Source: Actinoallomurus spadix (GTDB taxonomy: Bacteria; Actinomycetota; Actinomycetes; Streptosporangiales; Streptosporangiaceae). Taken from it: a stretch of 64,000 nt of DNA. A model generated the notes under the pieces. That model did not search any database and was not told the origin of the DNA. It was given only the letters and a program-made list of their open reading frames with translations. Positions 35,601 through 43,667 of this stretch are shown here, in pieces (the stretch's first letter is position 1; each line of letters starts with the position of its first letter). Where the stretch lies: contig NZ_JAMXMX010000002.1 of NCBI RefSeq assembly GCF_024055725.1, positions 186,001-250,000 on the forward strand. Direction: 5' to 3'. A program made the position numbers and the translations under genes.

Positions 35601-38600
35601 CTCCAGCTCCCGTCGCAGCTGGTCCCTGGTCTTCTCCGGAAGGTCGGCGAAGGCCGTGTCGATGACCTCCGGGACGAGGTGCTCGGTTCCGTTCACCTCT
35701 CTCAGCGAGCCCATGCCCGCTCCCCTGCCCGCCGCCAGCTGCGGCGGCTCCGCGGCCGCCACCGGCCCGCGCGAAGCGTTCACCACCGGCGGCGCCTCCG
35801 ACGCGTCCGGTACGGCCGGGGAATGAGCGTGCCCGGCCGTCGAACCGGAGGGGTCACCAGAGGCCGTCGAGCCGGAAGGACCCTCGGGAGCCGTCGAGCC
35901 GGGGTGCCCCGCGGGGACGTCCTCGGCCGCCGGCTTGCCCGTCACGGCCTCGAAGAACGCGGCGGACTCGGCCTCGGGCACGGTCATGAACGCGGCCACG
36001 TCGACGGGGAAGGTCCCGAACTCCGTCTTGACCTGCATGCGGACGGTTCCGTGATAGCCGGCGACGTCGACCTTCCGCACGAAGACGGTGTGTTTGGTAT
36101 TGCTCAGCACGAGGCTGCGGGCGTAGTCGGTGCCGACCTGGATCCCGACGCCGGCCCTGAGGAAGAGCTCCGCGTCATTCGCCCCGCCACCGACCTTGAA
36201 CCCGAAGAACGGCTTCCACGTGGCGCCGAAGTGCTCGGCCTCGGTCGTGACCTTTACCAGCCCCTGGTCGTCCCGCAGGACCACCAGGCGGTTCGGCAAG
36301 TCGCTGTCGGACATCCGTTCCAGCCGGATGACGCGGGACTCGATGGTGACGTCGTTCGTCGTCACGGGACCGTCGCGAAGATTGCGCGCCTGGTTGAGCA
36401 GGGTCTTCGGGTCGATCGCATTCGCGAGCGCCCGTTCGATCAGCCGCACGACCTTCCGCGGCGACACGCCGGCCTGCAGCGCGCGCCGGGTGAGCTCCGG
36501 GACCAGCGGTTCGCAGTCGAGCGCGAGGAACCGGACGTCGTGCTGCCGGACGAGGCCGGCGCGGTCGGCGGGGACACGATGCCGTGGCGCCGGCGGCCGG
36601 TCGTCACCGGGGACCGCAGGGCCCTCCCGGTGGAGCTCCGCCGGGAAGTCGACGACCATCGAGAGGCCCGAGATGGAGCGGCTGCCGGCGAGCTCCGCCC
36701 CGTCGACCTCGACGACGAGGTCCACCTTGCCCGTGATGAAGGAGTCGTGCGCGTAGGCCACCGACTTGTGACCGGCCATGACCTCCACGGACTCGTCGTG
36801 GATCCGGCTCGCCGACCTCTCGATGTTCATGAGCGGGGTGCCGATCGCCTCCATCGAGTCGGAGGTCTCCATGATTTCGACGTCACCGGCGACCAGGTCG
36901 GTATGGGACTTCTCACTACGCTTCATGCCTGCTCCGGAGCCACCGAAGTCCACGTGGTAGATACGGGCGCCCTCCGGGGTCTCCATGTTCACGTAGTCGG
37001 CGGGGCGGAGCCTGAGCCGGACGACATGCCCGTTCGCGGCGAACACGGTGCCCTTGTAGATGAGGTCGGTCGCCGCCTCCCGGTCCAGGCCCGTCAGCGC
37101 CTCGGTCGCGCGTCGCTCGATCTCCGCCCGGACCCGGCGCGGAAGGTGGTCGGGGAAAGCCTCGTCGGCCCAGCGCCGTACGACCTCCTTCACGTCCTTC
37201 GGCTCCGCCACCGCCCGGACCGATCCGTCGGCGTGGCGCGGCGGCCGGATCTCCCGCTTCGGCTCCGCGACGGCGGCCTCCGAGCCCGGATGCGTGGTCG
37301 CGGCCGCGTGCTCCGGCGCGACCACGAGGTCGCCGCTCCTGGCCGCGGGTACGGCCCCGGCGGCCAGACCCTCGGCGACACCGGACGCCGAGGCATGGTG
37401 CGGCGGCTCGGCGGACCGGGGCGTCGAGCGTGTCTCCGCCGGAGCGTGGCCGGCCGGCGCGGCCACCGGGCCCTCGCCCGCGGGTACGGGCCCGGCGGAG
37501 AGGTCTGTGGAGGGGCCGTTCTCCGCCCGTGGCCCGCCGGGTGTCTCGCCGACGGCGGAATCGGCCCGGCCGGACGGCGGCGTGCCCTCTTCGGGTACCG
37601 GGTGCCGGGACCCGGTCCGTACCTCCGCCGAAGCGGCGGGTTGCTCACCGCCGTGGCCGGTCTCGCTCGCGGGCACTGCGTTTCGAACAGGCGCCGCCTC
37701 GTGCGTCGAGGCGGCGGGGGTCTCTCCGCCACGGCCGGTACCGCTCTCGGGCACTGCGTTCCGGGCGGATGCCGCCTCGTGCGTCGAGGCGGCGAGCGGC
37801 TCCCCATCACGGCCGGTACCGCCCGCCGGAGCGGCGTTTCGGGCAGGCGTCGCCTCGTGGGCGGCCGGAGCGTCCGGCCGCTCGGCCGATCCGGCAGGGC
37901 GGGTGCTCCGTGCGTCGGACCCGTGCGCCGCGCTCCCGGGCGCCTCGGCGGACGCGGCCTTCCCGGTGCTCTCAGCGGAGCGGCCAGTGTTGATGATCTC
38001 TGCGATGCGGTTGCCGCCGTCCTGACCGGTGGTGCCCGCCTCGGAGGTGGTACGGCGCGGCGTCGCGGCCTCGCCACGCGTGTCGGTGTGGATCGCTCCA
38101 ACGTCGTTCGCCGCCGGGTCCGCGGGAGGGTGACCGGCGAGCGCTGTCCGGTTGAGGTCTCCGGTGGCGCCTGCCGGGAGGGCGGCGGCGGTCGTGCCCT
38201 CCCGGCGAGGTGCGCCGGCGTCGGGTGCGCTCAGGGGCGCCCCGCCGCCCGAGCCGTGCCCGGAGCCGTCGCCGGATCCGCCGGAGATCTGCGCCGGATC
38301 GGCGCCGCCCTGCCGCCGGTGGCGGAGCATGTTGACGAACTCGGCCCCGGTTCCGGTGAGCGCCATGCCGAAGCCCATCCCGGCGGACTCGCCGAGACTG
38401 TCCAGGCCCCAGCCGTAGCCGCTGACGCCGCCGGCGACGTACATCGCGGTGGTGCCGATGGTGCCGTTCAGCGCGTACCGGGTCGCGATCCCACCCTTGC
38501 CGGAGGACTCGCTCAACGCGATGAACTTGTCCAAGGCGTCCGACTTACCGCTCAGACTCGCCAGCCCGGTGCGGCCGAGCCCCATCAGCCCGCCGGCGAC

Positions 38601-39986
38601 CGCGCCGTTCACCGTATGGCCGACCAGCCCGGTCAGGTCGCTCAGGTCGAGGCCGTCCCAGTTGAACGCCTCGTCGATGAGATACGTGCCGTCCATGAAG
38701 GCCATGCCCAGCACGGCCTCACGGATGACGTTCAGGACGAGCTTCTGCCCCAGGCCCTGAAGCAGGATCCGGCGCTCGGCCCACGCCTCGACGGCGCCCC
38801 CCAGAGGCCCCGCGAAGATCATCAAACCGATCACGAACGCCAGGGTGACCGCACACTGCTCGCGGGCCTTGACGACGCCGCTCCGGGCGCCCTCGCAGTA
38901 GCCGGCCAGCTCGTCGCACCGGGCCGCCAACGACTCCAGCAGCATGCCGTCGCCGTGCAACCGCTTCGCCTTGGCGTCGAACGCGTCCGTCGCCGCCCCG
39001 AACCCGTTCTTCGTCACCAGGCTCGAGTTGGCGGCGACGAACCCGTGGACGTCCTTCACCACGGTCTTCATCGTCCGTGCGGCGTCCCGCAACCCGGCCA
39101 GGCCGTCGAGGTCGGCCTCGGGCCACTGGCAGGGGACACCGAGATATCCCAGCACTTTCTCGAGCCAGACCCACCCGTCCGGCGGCGGCGATGACGACCG
39201 CATTCCGCCCGCGACGTGCGGGGGCGTGTAGTGCTCGGGCACGGCGGCGCGCCCGGAGGCCGGCACGTGCGGCCGGCCACCCAGCATGTCGACGATCGTC
39301 CCGTCGGCCTCCTTGTAGGTCCCGCCCGACACCTCCAGGCCGGCCCCCATCCGGTACAGGTGGTTCACCGTCCACGTCAGGTCCTTGACCAGCCCGTCGC
39401 GGCGTTGCGCGAAGCCGGGTCTGCCCGCCTCCTTGTCGCCCTCGAACATCGAGCGGCCCAGGTCGTCGGTGCCCCACGGGTACGCCGCCATCGCCCGGTA
39501 GAAGTCGTCCACTCCATGGGCCAGCACGTCCGCGGCCGCGGTGAAGCCACGAGCGGAGGTCTTCCAGTCGTCCGGATCGGCGCCGAGCCCGCCGTGCGCT
39601 CCGGGTTTCCCGTGACCGGACGGCGAACGCGATGGAGTCGGTTGCCGACCTTCCGAGGCGGATGGCGGGGGAGACTCCGGCGTGGGCTGCGTCCGAGGGG
39701 AACCGGTCGGAGAGTGTGACGTGGACGGCGGCGTACCGGTCGTCGGGGAAGCCGGGGGCTCGGTGGTGAGCGTTGCGCTGGGCGAAGGCGACGCGGACGG
39801 TGGCGACGTCGGTGACGGTGACGCGGACGGTGGCGACGTCGGTGACGGTGACGTGCTCGGCGGTGGTGAGGTGGCCGGAGGGGAGGCACCGTCGGTGGGC
39901 GACGCGGTAGAGGACGGCGTGGTTCCCGGGCCTTCAGGAGTGGCTGAACCGGTCGCCGAGGGCTCCGGCGCCCACGTGTCACTCAC
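32604..39986 (-). CDS. giant CpnT-like type VII substrate with six beta-rich modules
   Basis: 2460 residues from GTG 39986. Residues 1-130 are Ser/Pro/Thr-rich; D1 domain 136-240 (WGTDDLGRSMF); D2 domain about 285-380 (CQWPEAD); TM helix about 378-400 and Gly/Ala-rich helices to 560. Linker 570-960 is Ala/Pro/Gly-rich with NRIAEIINT near 660 and three 26-residue repeats (THEA..ARNAVP). From 985 to 2430 I see six divergent copies of a beta-rich module, about 985-1120, 1220-1365, 1480-1670, 1730-1870, 1960-2160 and 2265-2430. Each runs: R-V-x-L strand, hydrophilic Ser/Glu loop, Gly-rich alternating strands, then hDVxFxxxV and a final VP-x-HL-type strand. No catalytic domain is recognised. The alternating Gly/hydrophobic strands look like membrane beta-strands, suggesting a pore or adhesin; that is inference. 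Confidence 0.82.
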   Translation of the reverse strand: MSDTWAPEPSATGSATPEGPGTTPSSTASPTDGASPPATSPPPSTSPSPTSPPSASPSPTSPPSASPSPSATLTTEPPASPTTGTPPSTSHSPTGSPRTQPTPESPPPSASEGRQPTPSRSPSGHGKPGAHGGLGADPDDWKTSARGFTAAADVLAHGVDDFYRAMAAYPWGTDDLGRSMFEGDKEAGRPGFAQRRDGLVKDLTWTVNHLYRMGAGLEVSGGTYKEADGTIVDMLGGRPHVPASGRAAVPEHYTPPHVAGGMRSSSPPPDGWVWLEKVLGYLGVPCQWPEADLDGLAGLRDAARTMKTVVKDVHGFVAANSSLVTKNGFGAATDAFDAKAKRLHGDGMLLESLAARCDELAGYCEGARSGVVKAREQCAVTLAFVIGLMIFAGPLGGAVEAWAERRILLQGLGQKLVLNVIREAVLGMAFMDGTYLIDEAFNWDGLDLSDLTGLVGHTVNGAVAGGLMGLGRTGLASLSGKSDALDKFIALSESSGKGGIATRYALNGTIGTTAMYVAGGVSGYGWGLDSLGESAGMGFGMALTGTGAEFVNMLRHRRQGGADPAQISGGSGDGSGHGSGGGAPLSAPDAGAPRREGTTAAALPAGATGDLNRTALAGHPPADPAANDVGAIHTDTRGEAATPRRTTSEAGTTGQDGGNRIAEIINTGRSAESTGKAASAEAPGSAAHGSDARSTRPAGSAERPDAPAAHEATPARNAAPAGGTGRDGEPLAASTHEAASARNAVPESGTGRGGETPAASTHEAAPVRNAVPASETGHGGEQPAASAEVRTGSRHPVPEEGTPPSGRADSAVGETPGGPRAENGPSTDLSAGPVPAGEGPVAAPAGHAPAETRSTPRSAEPPHHASASGVAEGLAAGAVPAARSGDLVVAPEHAAATTHPGSEAAVAEPKREIRPPRHADGSVRAVAEPKDVKEVVRRWADEAFPDHLPRRVRAEIERRATEALTGLDREAATDLIYKGTVFAANGHVVRLRLRPADYVNMETPEGARIYHVDFGGSGAGMKRSEKSHTDLVAGDVEIMETSDSMEAIGTPLMNIERSASRIHDESVEVMAGHKSVAYAHDSFITGKVDLVVEVDGAELAGSRSISGLSMVVDFPAELHREGPAVPGDDRPPAPRHRVPADRAGLVRQHDVRFLALDCEPLVPELTRRALQAGVSPRKVVRLIERALANAIDPKTLLNQARNLRDGPVTTNDVTIESRVIRLERMSDSDLPNRLVVLRDDQGLVKVTTEAEHFGATWKPFFGFKVGGGANDAELFLRAGVGIQVGTDYARSLVLSNTKHTVFVRKVDVAGYHGTVRMQVKTEFGTFPVDVAAFMTVPEAESAAFFEAVTGKPAAEDVPAGHPGSTAPEGPSGSTASGDPSGSTAGHAHSPAVPDASEAPPVVNASRGPVAAAEPPQLAAGRGAGMGSLREVNGTEHLVPEVIDTAFADLPEKTRDQLRRELEAQFGPAALTGQNVSDLAHGNIYEFEAGGRHVKVTLDAEVGATRGTREYDMTVNERKAAGSTVAGAVNTGVGAGAQVAANVRGSLPTTKLGRFAVRFGADVIKVLGHLGFNRWKGLDFFSNWSEYSRFETEGPVTEFTKDLRVNVRVQVSERGTQTLDRSWVVEGTDVTAQVVVPHQFAPQWKMTPEETAGLGRVEEVEELPKDLIGFDGQTTGVFFSSAGSKELTLGAARIVAEAHGEPAPAHLSQLSKDQLLLPSDIDAHLAELTSPTGWKRVYTAPDGTRRTVILKLDVGAPKHITIGTGVESEHYRAAGTWVRTSTNTGIGAEAAAGAGGRVKVEAGHVSGKAVAAVEGGLDRHWRYGGSETLGGSDVVRGTYSSDGLNHRFSESDLYLSVTPVTPEGAAPTRHLLAHAAGDFMVPDRIAHDLGLALTPDIPPPAEPRTFDPNEAMTSALVERFHAREVLPAIEKLVRGQGIDPKTIERELEAAFSEPALAAKIASLEDGVSVMLPVKSGAAYGLSENLGIRVRLKLPEGDHTAERSELTHMARNQGRSSSDANREKGSGWTGKAHARATAHVSEKGTGGGEVGGTRSSQSHTGSRDGVMERDINRRQTQGGSHEFTFKDVEFEIEVAKSSGRLPGLDQAARAARAGLGAIARLIADDAALRWWDRVDPVSIGRATVHGNELRLVVPDHLTRPAAEGERVPGTTRVRAENARWADAADPLASNTTVAERFRPTALPGAKPLLDQVLTALLPPELRGPTPGESGHASGYELGRIDGQELIQAVDRQTLMTLPQMRRLLSGDGVSLPGGLALRMDVPDLTIRQVISAKMREYTQKPRTHRDEYGHASNSGYKVGLSGGPEGDRVGLGSLGSGRGTSVGHETNSTNIEERNVEEKASRYVVDGTVHFEIRLPGAKVLAFEVTDGVQGLLAERDVAEFQRLHPGLIKDPDGLLQKAEQTAEQPPRTAVEAPDVAGALTGDTGEADPTSGDPDADSSGTG
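37641..37866 (-). repeat. three 78-bp coding repeats in the giant linker
   Basis: Three tandem copies encode 26-residue units of the form THEAASARNAVPESGTGRGG. They are more similar to each other than the surrounding Ala/Pro linker, implying recent duplication. Confidence 0.7.
39790..39849 (-). repeat. two perfect 30-bp copies in the SPT-rich N-terminus
   Basis: Bases 39790-39819 and 39820-39849 are identical and encode two SPTSPPSASP units of the giant protein. Confidence 0.85.
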
Positions 39987-40407
39987 CGTCGTAACCTGAC
40001 ATGCTCATAACTTCCCTGCGGATGAAAGTCCCGGAAACAGGTCATCGGAGGGGCGGTCGTCCATGGCCTCCAGTCGTGACTGTCAGGTTTCGAGTCCGGC
40101 GCTCGGAACGCTAGCGCAGTCCCGGAAGCAGCACCAAGCCGCCCAGGTCACAGATCCGCTGATTTAATTCACGATTCACGCTTGGTTAACCTGGGTGAAC
40201 TTTCCACAATGGCGTCTACAATGGTATGGCCATTGGAAATCTGTGGCGGTCGAGAAGAATGAATATATCTTCGTTCTCCGGGGGTGTGCGCCGTAGGCGG
40301 CGATCCCCTGACGGCCGTGGGTATCCGCTGGTGGTGACGTGTCCGGACCGCTGCGGCATACTGTCCTCACAATGTAGGGCTCCCTGGACGTCCACGAGCG
40401 GAGGGCA
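39987..40407. promoter_or_regulatory. divergent intergenic region, AT-richer, with a promoter
   Basis: 421 bases between the giant and the YbaB-fold gene. I see no gene. A rightward promoter candidate has -35 GTGACG (40334-40339) and -10 CATACT (40357-40362) with a 17-base spacer. The stretch 40160-40290 is markedly AT-richer than its surroundings and contains several TTAACC and ACAATG words of unknown meaning. Confidence 0.5.
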
Positions 40408-40857
40408 GTGGTGGAGGGGTTCAACCCGCCGGGCGACCTGGACATCGACAAACTGATCCGGCTCTCGCAGGAGTACGAAGCCCGGAGTCAGGAGCTTCAG
40501 GAGCGCATGGCCTCGCTCGAAGGCTACGCGGAATCCGAGCGAGGCATGGTCAAGGTCACCTGCACGGTCAACGGCGGCGTCTCCGACCTCGAGATAACAC
40601 CGCGGGCGATGCGGCTGCCGGCCGCCGAGCTCGCCGAGGTGATCAAAGAGCTGATCCGTGAGGCCGGTGAGGACCTGCAGGCCCGCACGAACGAGCTGAT
40701 GGCGGAGCTGTTCGGCGAGGAGAACTCCCCGGACGCGCTGCAGCGAAGGGTGGAGGCCGCCGGTCATGCGATGGACAACGCGGCGGCCGCCTTCGAGCGT
40801 GCGGTCGACGACACGGCCGGGGAGCTGGAGCGCATCCAGAAGCGTCTCGGTCTCTAG
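40408..40857 (+). CDS. YbaB/EbfC-fold protein, proposed type VII substrate chaperone
   Basis: 149 residues from GTG 40408 (GTG 40411 also possible). YbaB core: GMVKVTCTVNGGVSDLEI then TPRAMRLPAAELAEVIKEL, with a longer C-terminal coiled-coil helix than the paralogs. Divergent from the 2460-residue giant and convergent with the 318-residue gene (3 bases between stops). Set D member. Confidence 0.85.
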   Translation: MVEGFNPPGDLDIDKLIRLSQEYEARSQELQERMASLEGYAESERGMVKVTCTVNGGVSDLEITPRAMRLPAAELAEVIKELIREAGEDLQARTNELMAELFGEENSPDALQRRVEAAGHAMDNAAAAFERAVDDTAGELERIQKRLGL

Positions 40858-40860
40858 CGG

Positions 40861-41817
40861 CTATGCGCCGGTGGGTGTCTTGCCCGGGTCGGTGCTCTTC
40901 TTGCCGTCGGCGGGGGACTTGTCGCCCTCGACCTCGCCGGGCCACTGAATCTGGGTCTGGGCCACCTGCGACACGCCGGCCGCCTGCCCGTTCATCTCCC
41001 CGGAGACGTAGCTGTAGCCGTAGAACCCGCCGGTCGCCGGCAGGGCGAGCTTGCCGAGCTTTCGGAACCTGCCGAGCCTGCCGCCGTTCGTGGCCGCCGT
41101 CGTCGTGGGGTTGTTCGAGCCGCCCCGGGCCATTCTGGTCGCTCTGGCGATCTTGCGGGCCCGGGCGGTCCTGGCGACCTGGGTGGCGGCCTTGTTGCCC
41201 TGAGTCGGCAGCTTTCCCTTCATCAGGCTTGCGAACCGGCTCTTCAGCATGTTGAGGAACTTCTGTATCTTCGTGCACAGGCTCTTGAGCCTCATGAGCA
41301 CCCTGACGACGACGCTCTGACGCTGCCCTCCCTGGGCCGCGCCCTGCGCCTGACTTCCCGGGTTCCACCAGGTGAGCGTCAGGTATGAGGCGACGGCCAG
41401 GAAGAATCCGCCCGCGGCCAGCGAGAAGTCAGTGATCTTCGCCAGCGTGCCGCTGATGTTCGTGAAGGCGTCACCGGCGCCTCTCAGCATGCTCTCCATC
41501 TCGTCCATGCTGGACAGGAAAGTGTCGTTGTGCTGGACGAGCAATGGTTTCGACGCGTCCGTGACTTTATCGTCCGGCAGGAGGCGTGGAATCTGCGCCT
41601 GCATATCCTGCTTGAGCGCGGTGGCCTCTTTGTGAAGATTGAAGTAGTCCGTAGCGGTCTTCATGACGGTCTCGTCATTATTGATCATGAACCACTGCGC
41701 GCCACCGGCCAATGCGGCGAAGATGGCGAATGGCGGTGAGGGGACGGCCGTCATCGCGGCGGCGGCCGTGGTGAGGCTCGCCCCCGTGATGCTTGCGGGA
41801 CTTGCGATCGCGGTCAT
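40861..41817 (-). CDS. helical membrane protein of the type VII locus
   Basis: 318 residues. A hydrophobic stretch at about 28-46 is followed by a helical region (DETVMKTATDYFNLHKEATALKQ, FLSSMDEMESMLRGAGDAF) that looks like a WXG100-type helical hairpin without a clear W-x-G. A TM segment lies at about 130-148 and a very basic region (ARTARARKIARATRMARGG) follows. It is 33 bases downstream of the 570-residue gene in one operon. Likely a substrate or accessory factor of the secretion system. Confidence 0.65.
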   Translation of the reverse strand: MTAIASPASITGASLTTAAAAMTAVPSPPFAIFAALAGGAQWFMINNDETVMKTATDYFNLHKEATALKQDMQAQIPRLLPDDKVTDASKPLLVQHNDTFLSSMDEMESMLRGAGDAFTNISGTLAKITDFSLAAGGFFLAVASYLTLTWWNPGSQAQGAAQGGQRQSVVVRVLMRLKSLCTKIQKFLNMLKSRFASLMKGKLPTQGNKAATQVARTARARKIARATRMARGGSNNPTTTAATNGGRLGRFRKLGKLALPATGGFYGYSYVSGEMNGQAAGVSQVAQTQIQWPGEVEGDKSPADGKKSTDPGKTPTGA

Positions 41818-41850
41818 CGTCGTCTCTTCTCGCTCCTGCTTCCGAAACGC

Positions 41851-43563
41851 TCAGGTTTCGACGCTGTTAACCGTATTCTCGATCGAGGTCGCGTTCGCAG
41901 TCTCGTTATTCGTCTGCTGCGCGTTGAGGTTCGTGGTCCACCAGACGGAGAGATGCTTTCGGCCGGTATCGAGCTGTTCCTTGATCGCGTCGTGGAGGTC
42001 CCTGCACGTTGAGCCGAGGCCCATATGGTTCGCCGCGTAGCTGAGTCCGTCCTCGGATTTCAGGTCGCCCGCCGCGGTGGTCATGTCCATGAGCTTCGGC
42101 ACCGGCTTGCTCTTCAGGTAGTTGTGCACCTCACCGAAGGCGGCCGGGTCGTATGCGGCCTGTCCGGTTTTCTTGGAGCTTCCCGAGCCCTCTGACGTGT
42201 TGTCGCCCTGGGAGCCGGTCCTGCCCTGGGACTGGTTCCCCCCGAGACCCCCACCTCCGCCGGTCCCACCGCCCCCGGTGCCGGGGTTGGCGGCGATGGG
42301 AATGCCATTCCCAAGCCCAGGGCCGGCCCCAGCCCCAGTCCCGGTCCCGGTGCTGTCGGCGGGGGGAACGGCGGTGTTCCCGGTTCCCGTGGGGAGTTGC
42401 CCGTCACCGAGGCCGGTGCCCGTCCCGGTGCCCGTCCCGGTGCCGTGCTGGCCGTCACCGGCGTCGGTGCCGTGCTGGCCGTCGTCGGTGACCGGCTTGC
42501 CGTCCTTGCCCACCGGGTGCTTCAAGCCCGACCAGTCGCCGTCCTGATCCTGCTTGTGGTCGTGAGTGGCGATGCGGAAGTTCCCGTCGGCGTCCCGGGT
42601 GAGGTTCACGTCGAGATGCGAATCGGGTTTGACGTGGAGCTTGATCTCGTGCGGGTTGTCCGGTCCCTTGGGGATCTCGATGTCGAGGCCGCCCTTGGCG
42701 TCCGGCTTGACGAGGACGTGCATGTCGTGGCCGTTGCCGTAGCCGTTCGCATAGTCGAGCGTGTAGGAGCCGTCGTCGTGCAGGACCATCTGAGGTGCCG
42801 TGTCGCCGCCCGTCGCCCCGTGGATCGCCAGGTCGACCTTTGCGGCGTCGTTTCCGTCACCCGCGCTCAGATGCTGGATCTGCGTCTGCCCGTCCTGACC
42901 CGCGGTGCCCGTGCCCGCGGTGCCCGTGTCGGTGTACGTCGCCGCGCCCGTGTCCGTGCCGGTCGGCCCGTTCCCGGGCGCGGTGGTCTGGGATCCGCCG
43001 CCGGAAGTCTGGGTGGAGTCCTGGAGGCCCGCATGGTCGCCGGTCCCGGTCCCGGTCCACGGGGACGCGTGTGCGGAGACCTGCGTGTAGTCCGAGAGGC
43101 CGCTCTGCCCGTCCTGCGAGGTGCCCCGCGGGGTCTGGGATCCGAAGGGGGCGACGGCCGGTTGAGCGCCGGACTGCGTGGGATCGGTGTACTGGCTCGC
43201 GGTCTGGGTGACGGCCGGGGACGTCTGGCCGGTCGCCGGCGTCTGTCCGTTGGCCGGCGCCGTGCCGTCCGACGGAGGGGAGTACCACACGTCGGTCGCG
43301 CCCTTCTGGTCGACGGCGAGGCTCAGCCCGTCGTCGCCCTGGGCGACCGTGTGGCCGTCGACGCTGATGACCGCGCCGGGGCTGGAGTCGAGACCCAGCT
43401 GGCGGTCGGTCGCGCCCTGACCGGCCTGCACGTGGTAGGTGGGCTGTGGCGAGCCTCCGGACGAGGTGCTCGTCGACGCCGCGGCCGGGGAGGCGTCACG
43501 GACCGTGCCGTTCGTCGGACTCGCATTGAGAAGAGACGCGATGCGGCTCTGCTGCGCGGCCAT
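41851..43563 (-). CDS. low-complexity Gly/Thr/Gln-rich protein of the type VII locus
   Basis: 570 residues from ATG 43563, after GGGGGACC. The N-terminus reads QQSRIASLLNASP, related to the NRI..IIN motif of both giants. Long Thr/Gly/Gln-rich segments (GTGTGTGTG near 390) flank a central beta-type region (about 250-345, VLHDDGSYTLDYANGYGNG, HMHVLVKPDAKGGLDIEI) with DHK.D.D.D repeats. The C-terminal 90 residues are helical (FGEVHNYLKSKPVPKLMDM). Divergent from eccB. Probable secreted substrate. Confidence 0.65.
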   Translation of the reverse strand: MAAQQSRIASLLNASPTNGTVRDASPAAASTSTSSGGSPQPTYHVQAGQGATDRQLGLDSSPGAVISVDGHTVAQGDDGLSLAVDQKGATDVWYSPPSDGTAPANGQTPATGQTSPAVTQTASQYTDPTQSGAQPAVAPFGSQTPRGTSQDGQSGLSDYTQVSAHASPWTGTGTGDHAGLQDSTQTSGGGSQTTAPGNGPTGTDTGAATYTDTGTAGTGTAGQDGQTQIQHLSAGDGNDAAKVDLAIHGATGGDTAPQMVLHDDGSYTLDYANGYGNGHDMHVLVKPDAKGGLDIEIPKGPDNPHEIKLHVKPDSHLDVNLTRDADGNFRIATHDHKQDQDGDWSGLKHPVGKDGKPVTDDGQHGTDAGDGQHGTGTGTGTGTGLGDGQLPTGTGNTAVPPADSTGTGTGAGAGPGLGNGIPIAANPGTGGGGTGGGGGLGGNQSQGRTGSQGDNTSEGSGSSKKTGQAAYDPAAFGEVHNYLKSKPVPKLMDMTTAAGDLKSEDGLSYAANHMGLGSTCRDLHDAIKEQLDTGRKHLSVWWTTNLNAQQTNNETANATSIENTVNSVET

Positions 43564-43667
43564 TGGTCCCCCGCGGAAGGTGTGCCGGTATTCCAGGTTG
43601 TTCGAAGATCCCATTAGATTACGGTGCTGACCCAGGGGTTCCGCAATGTCTCGATACAGGAGGTCCG

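Noticed and set aside
35511-39194. 1227-residue frame opposite the second giant protein
   Set aside because: Same reason: antisense shadow, Arg/Gly-rich, no recognisable motif.
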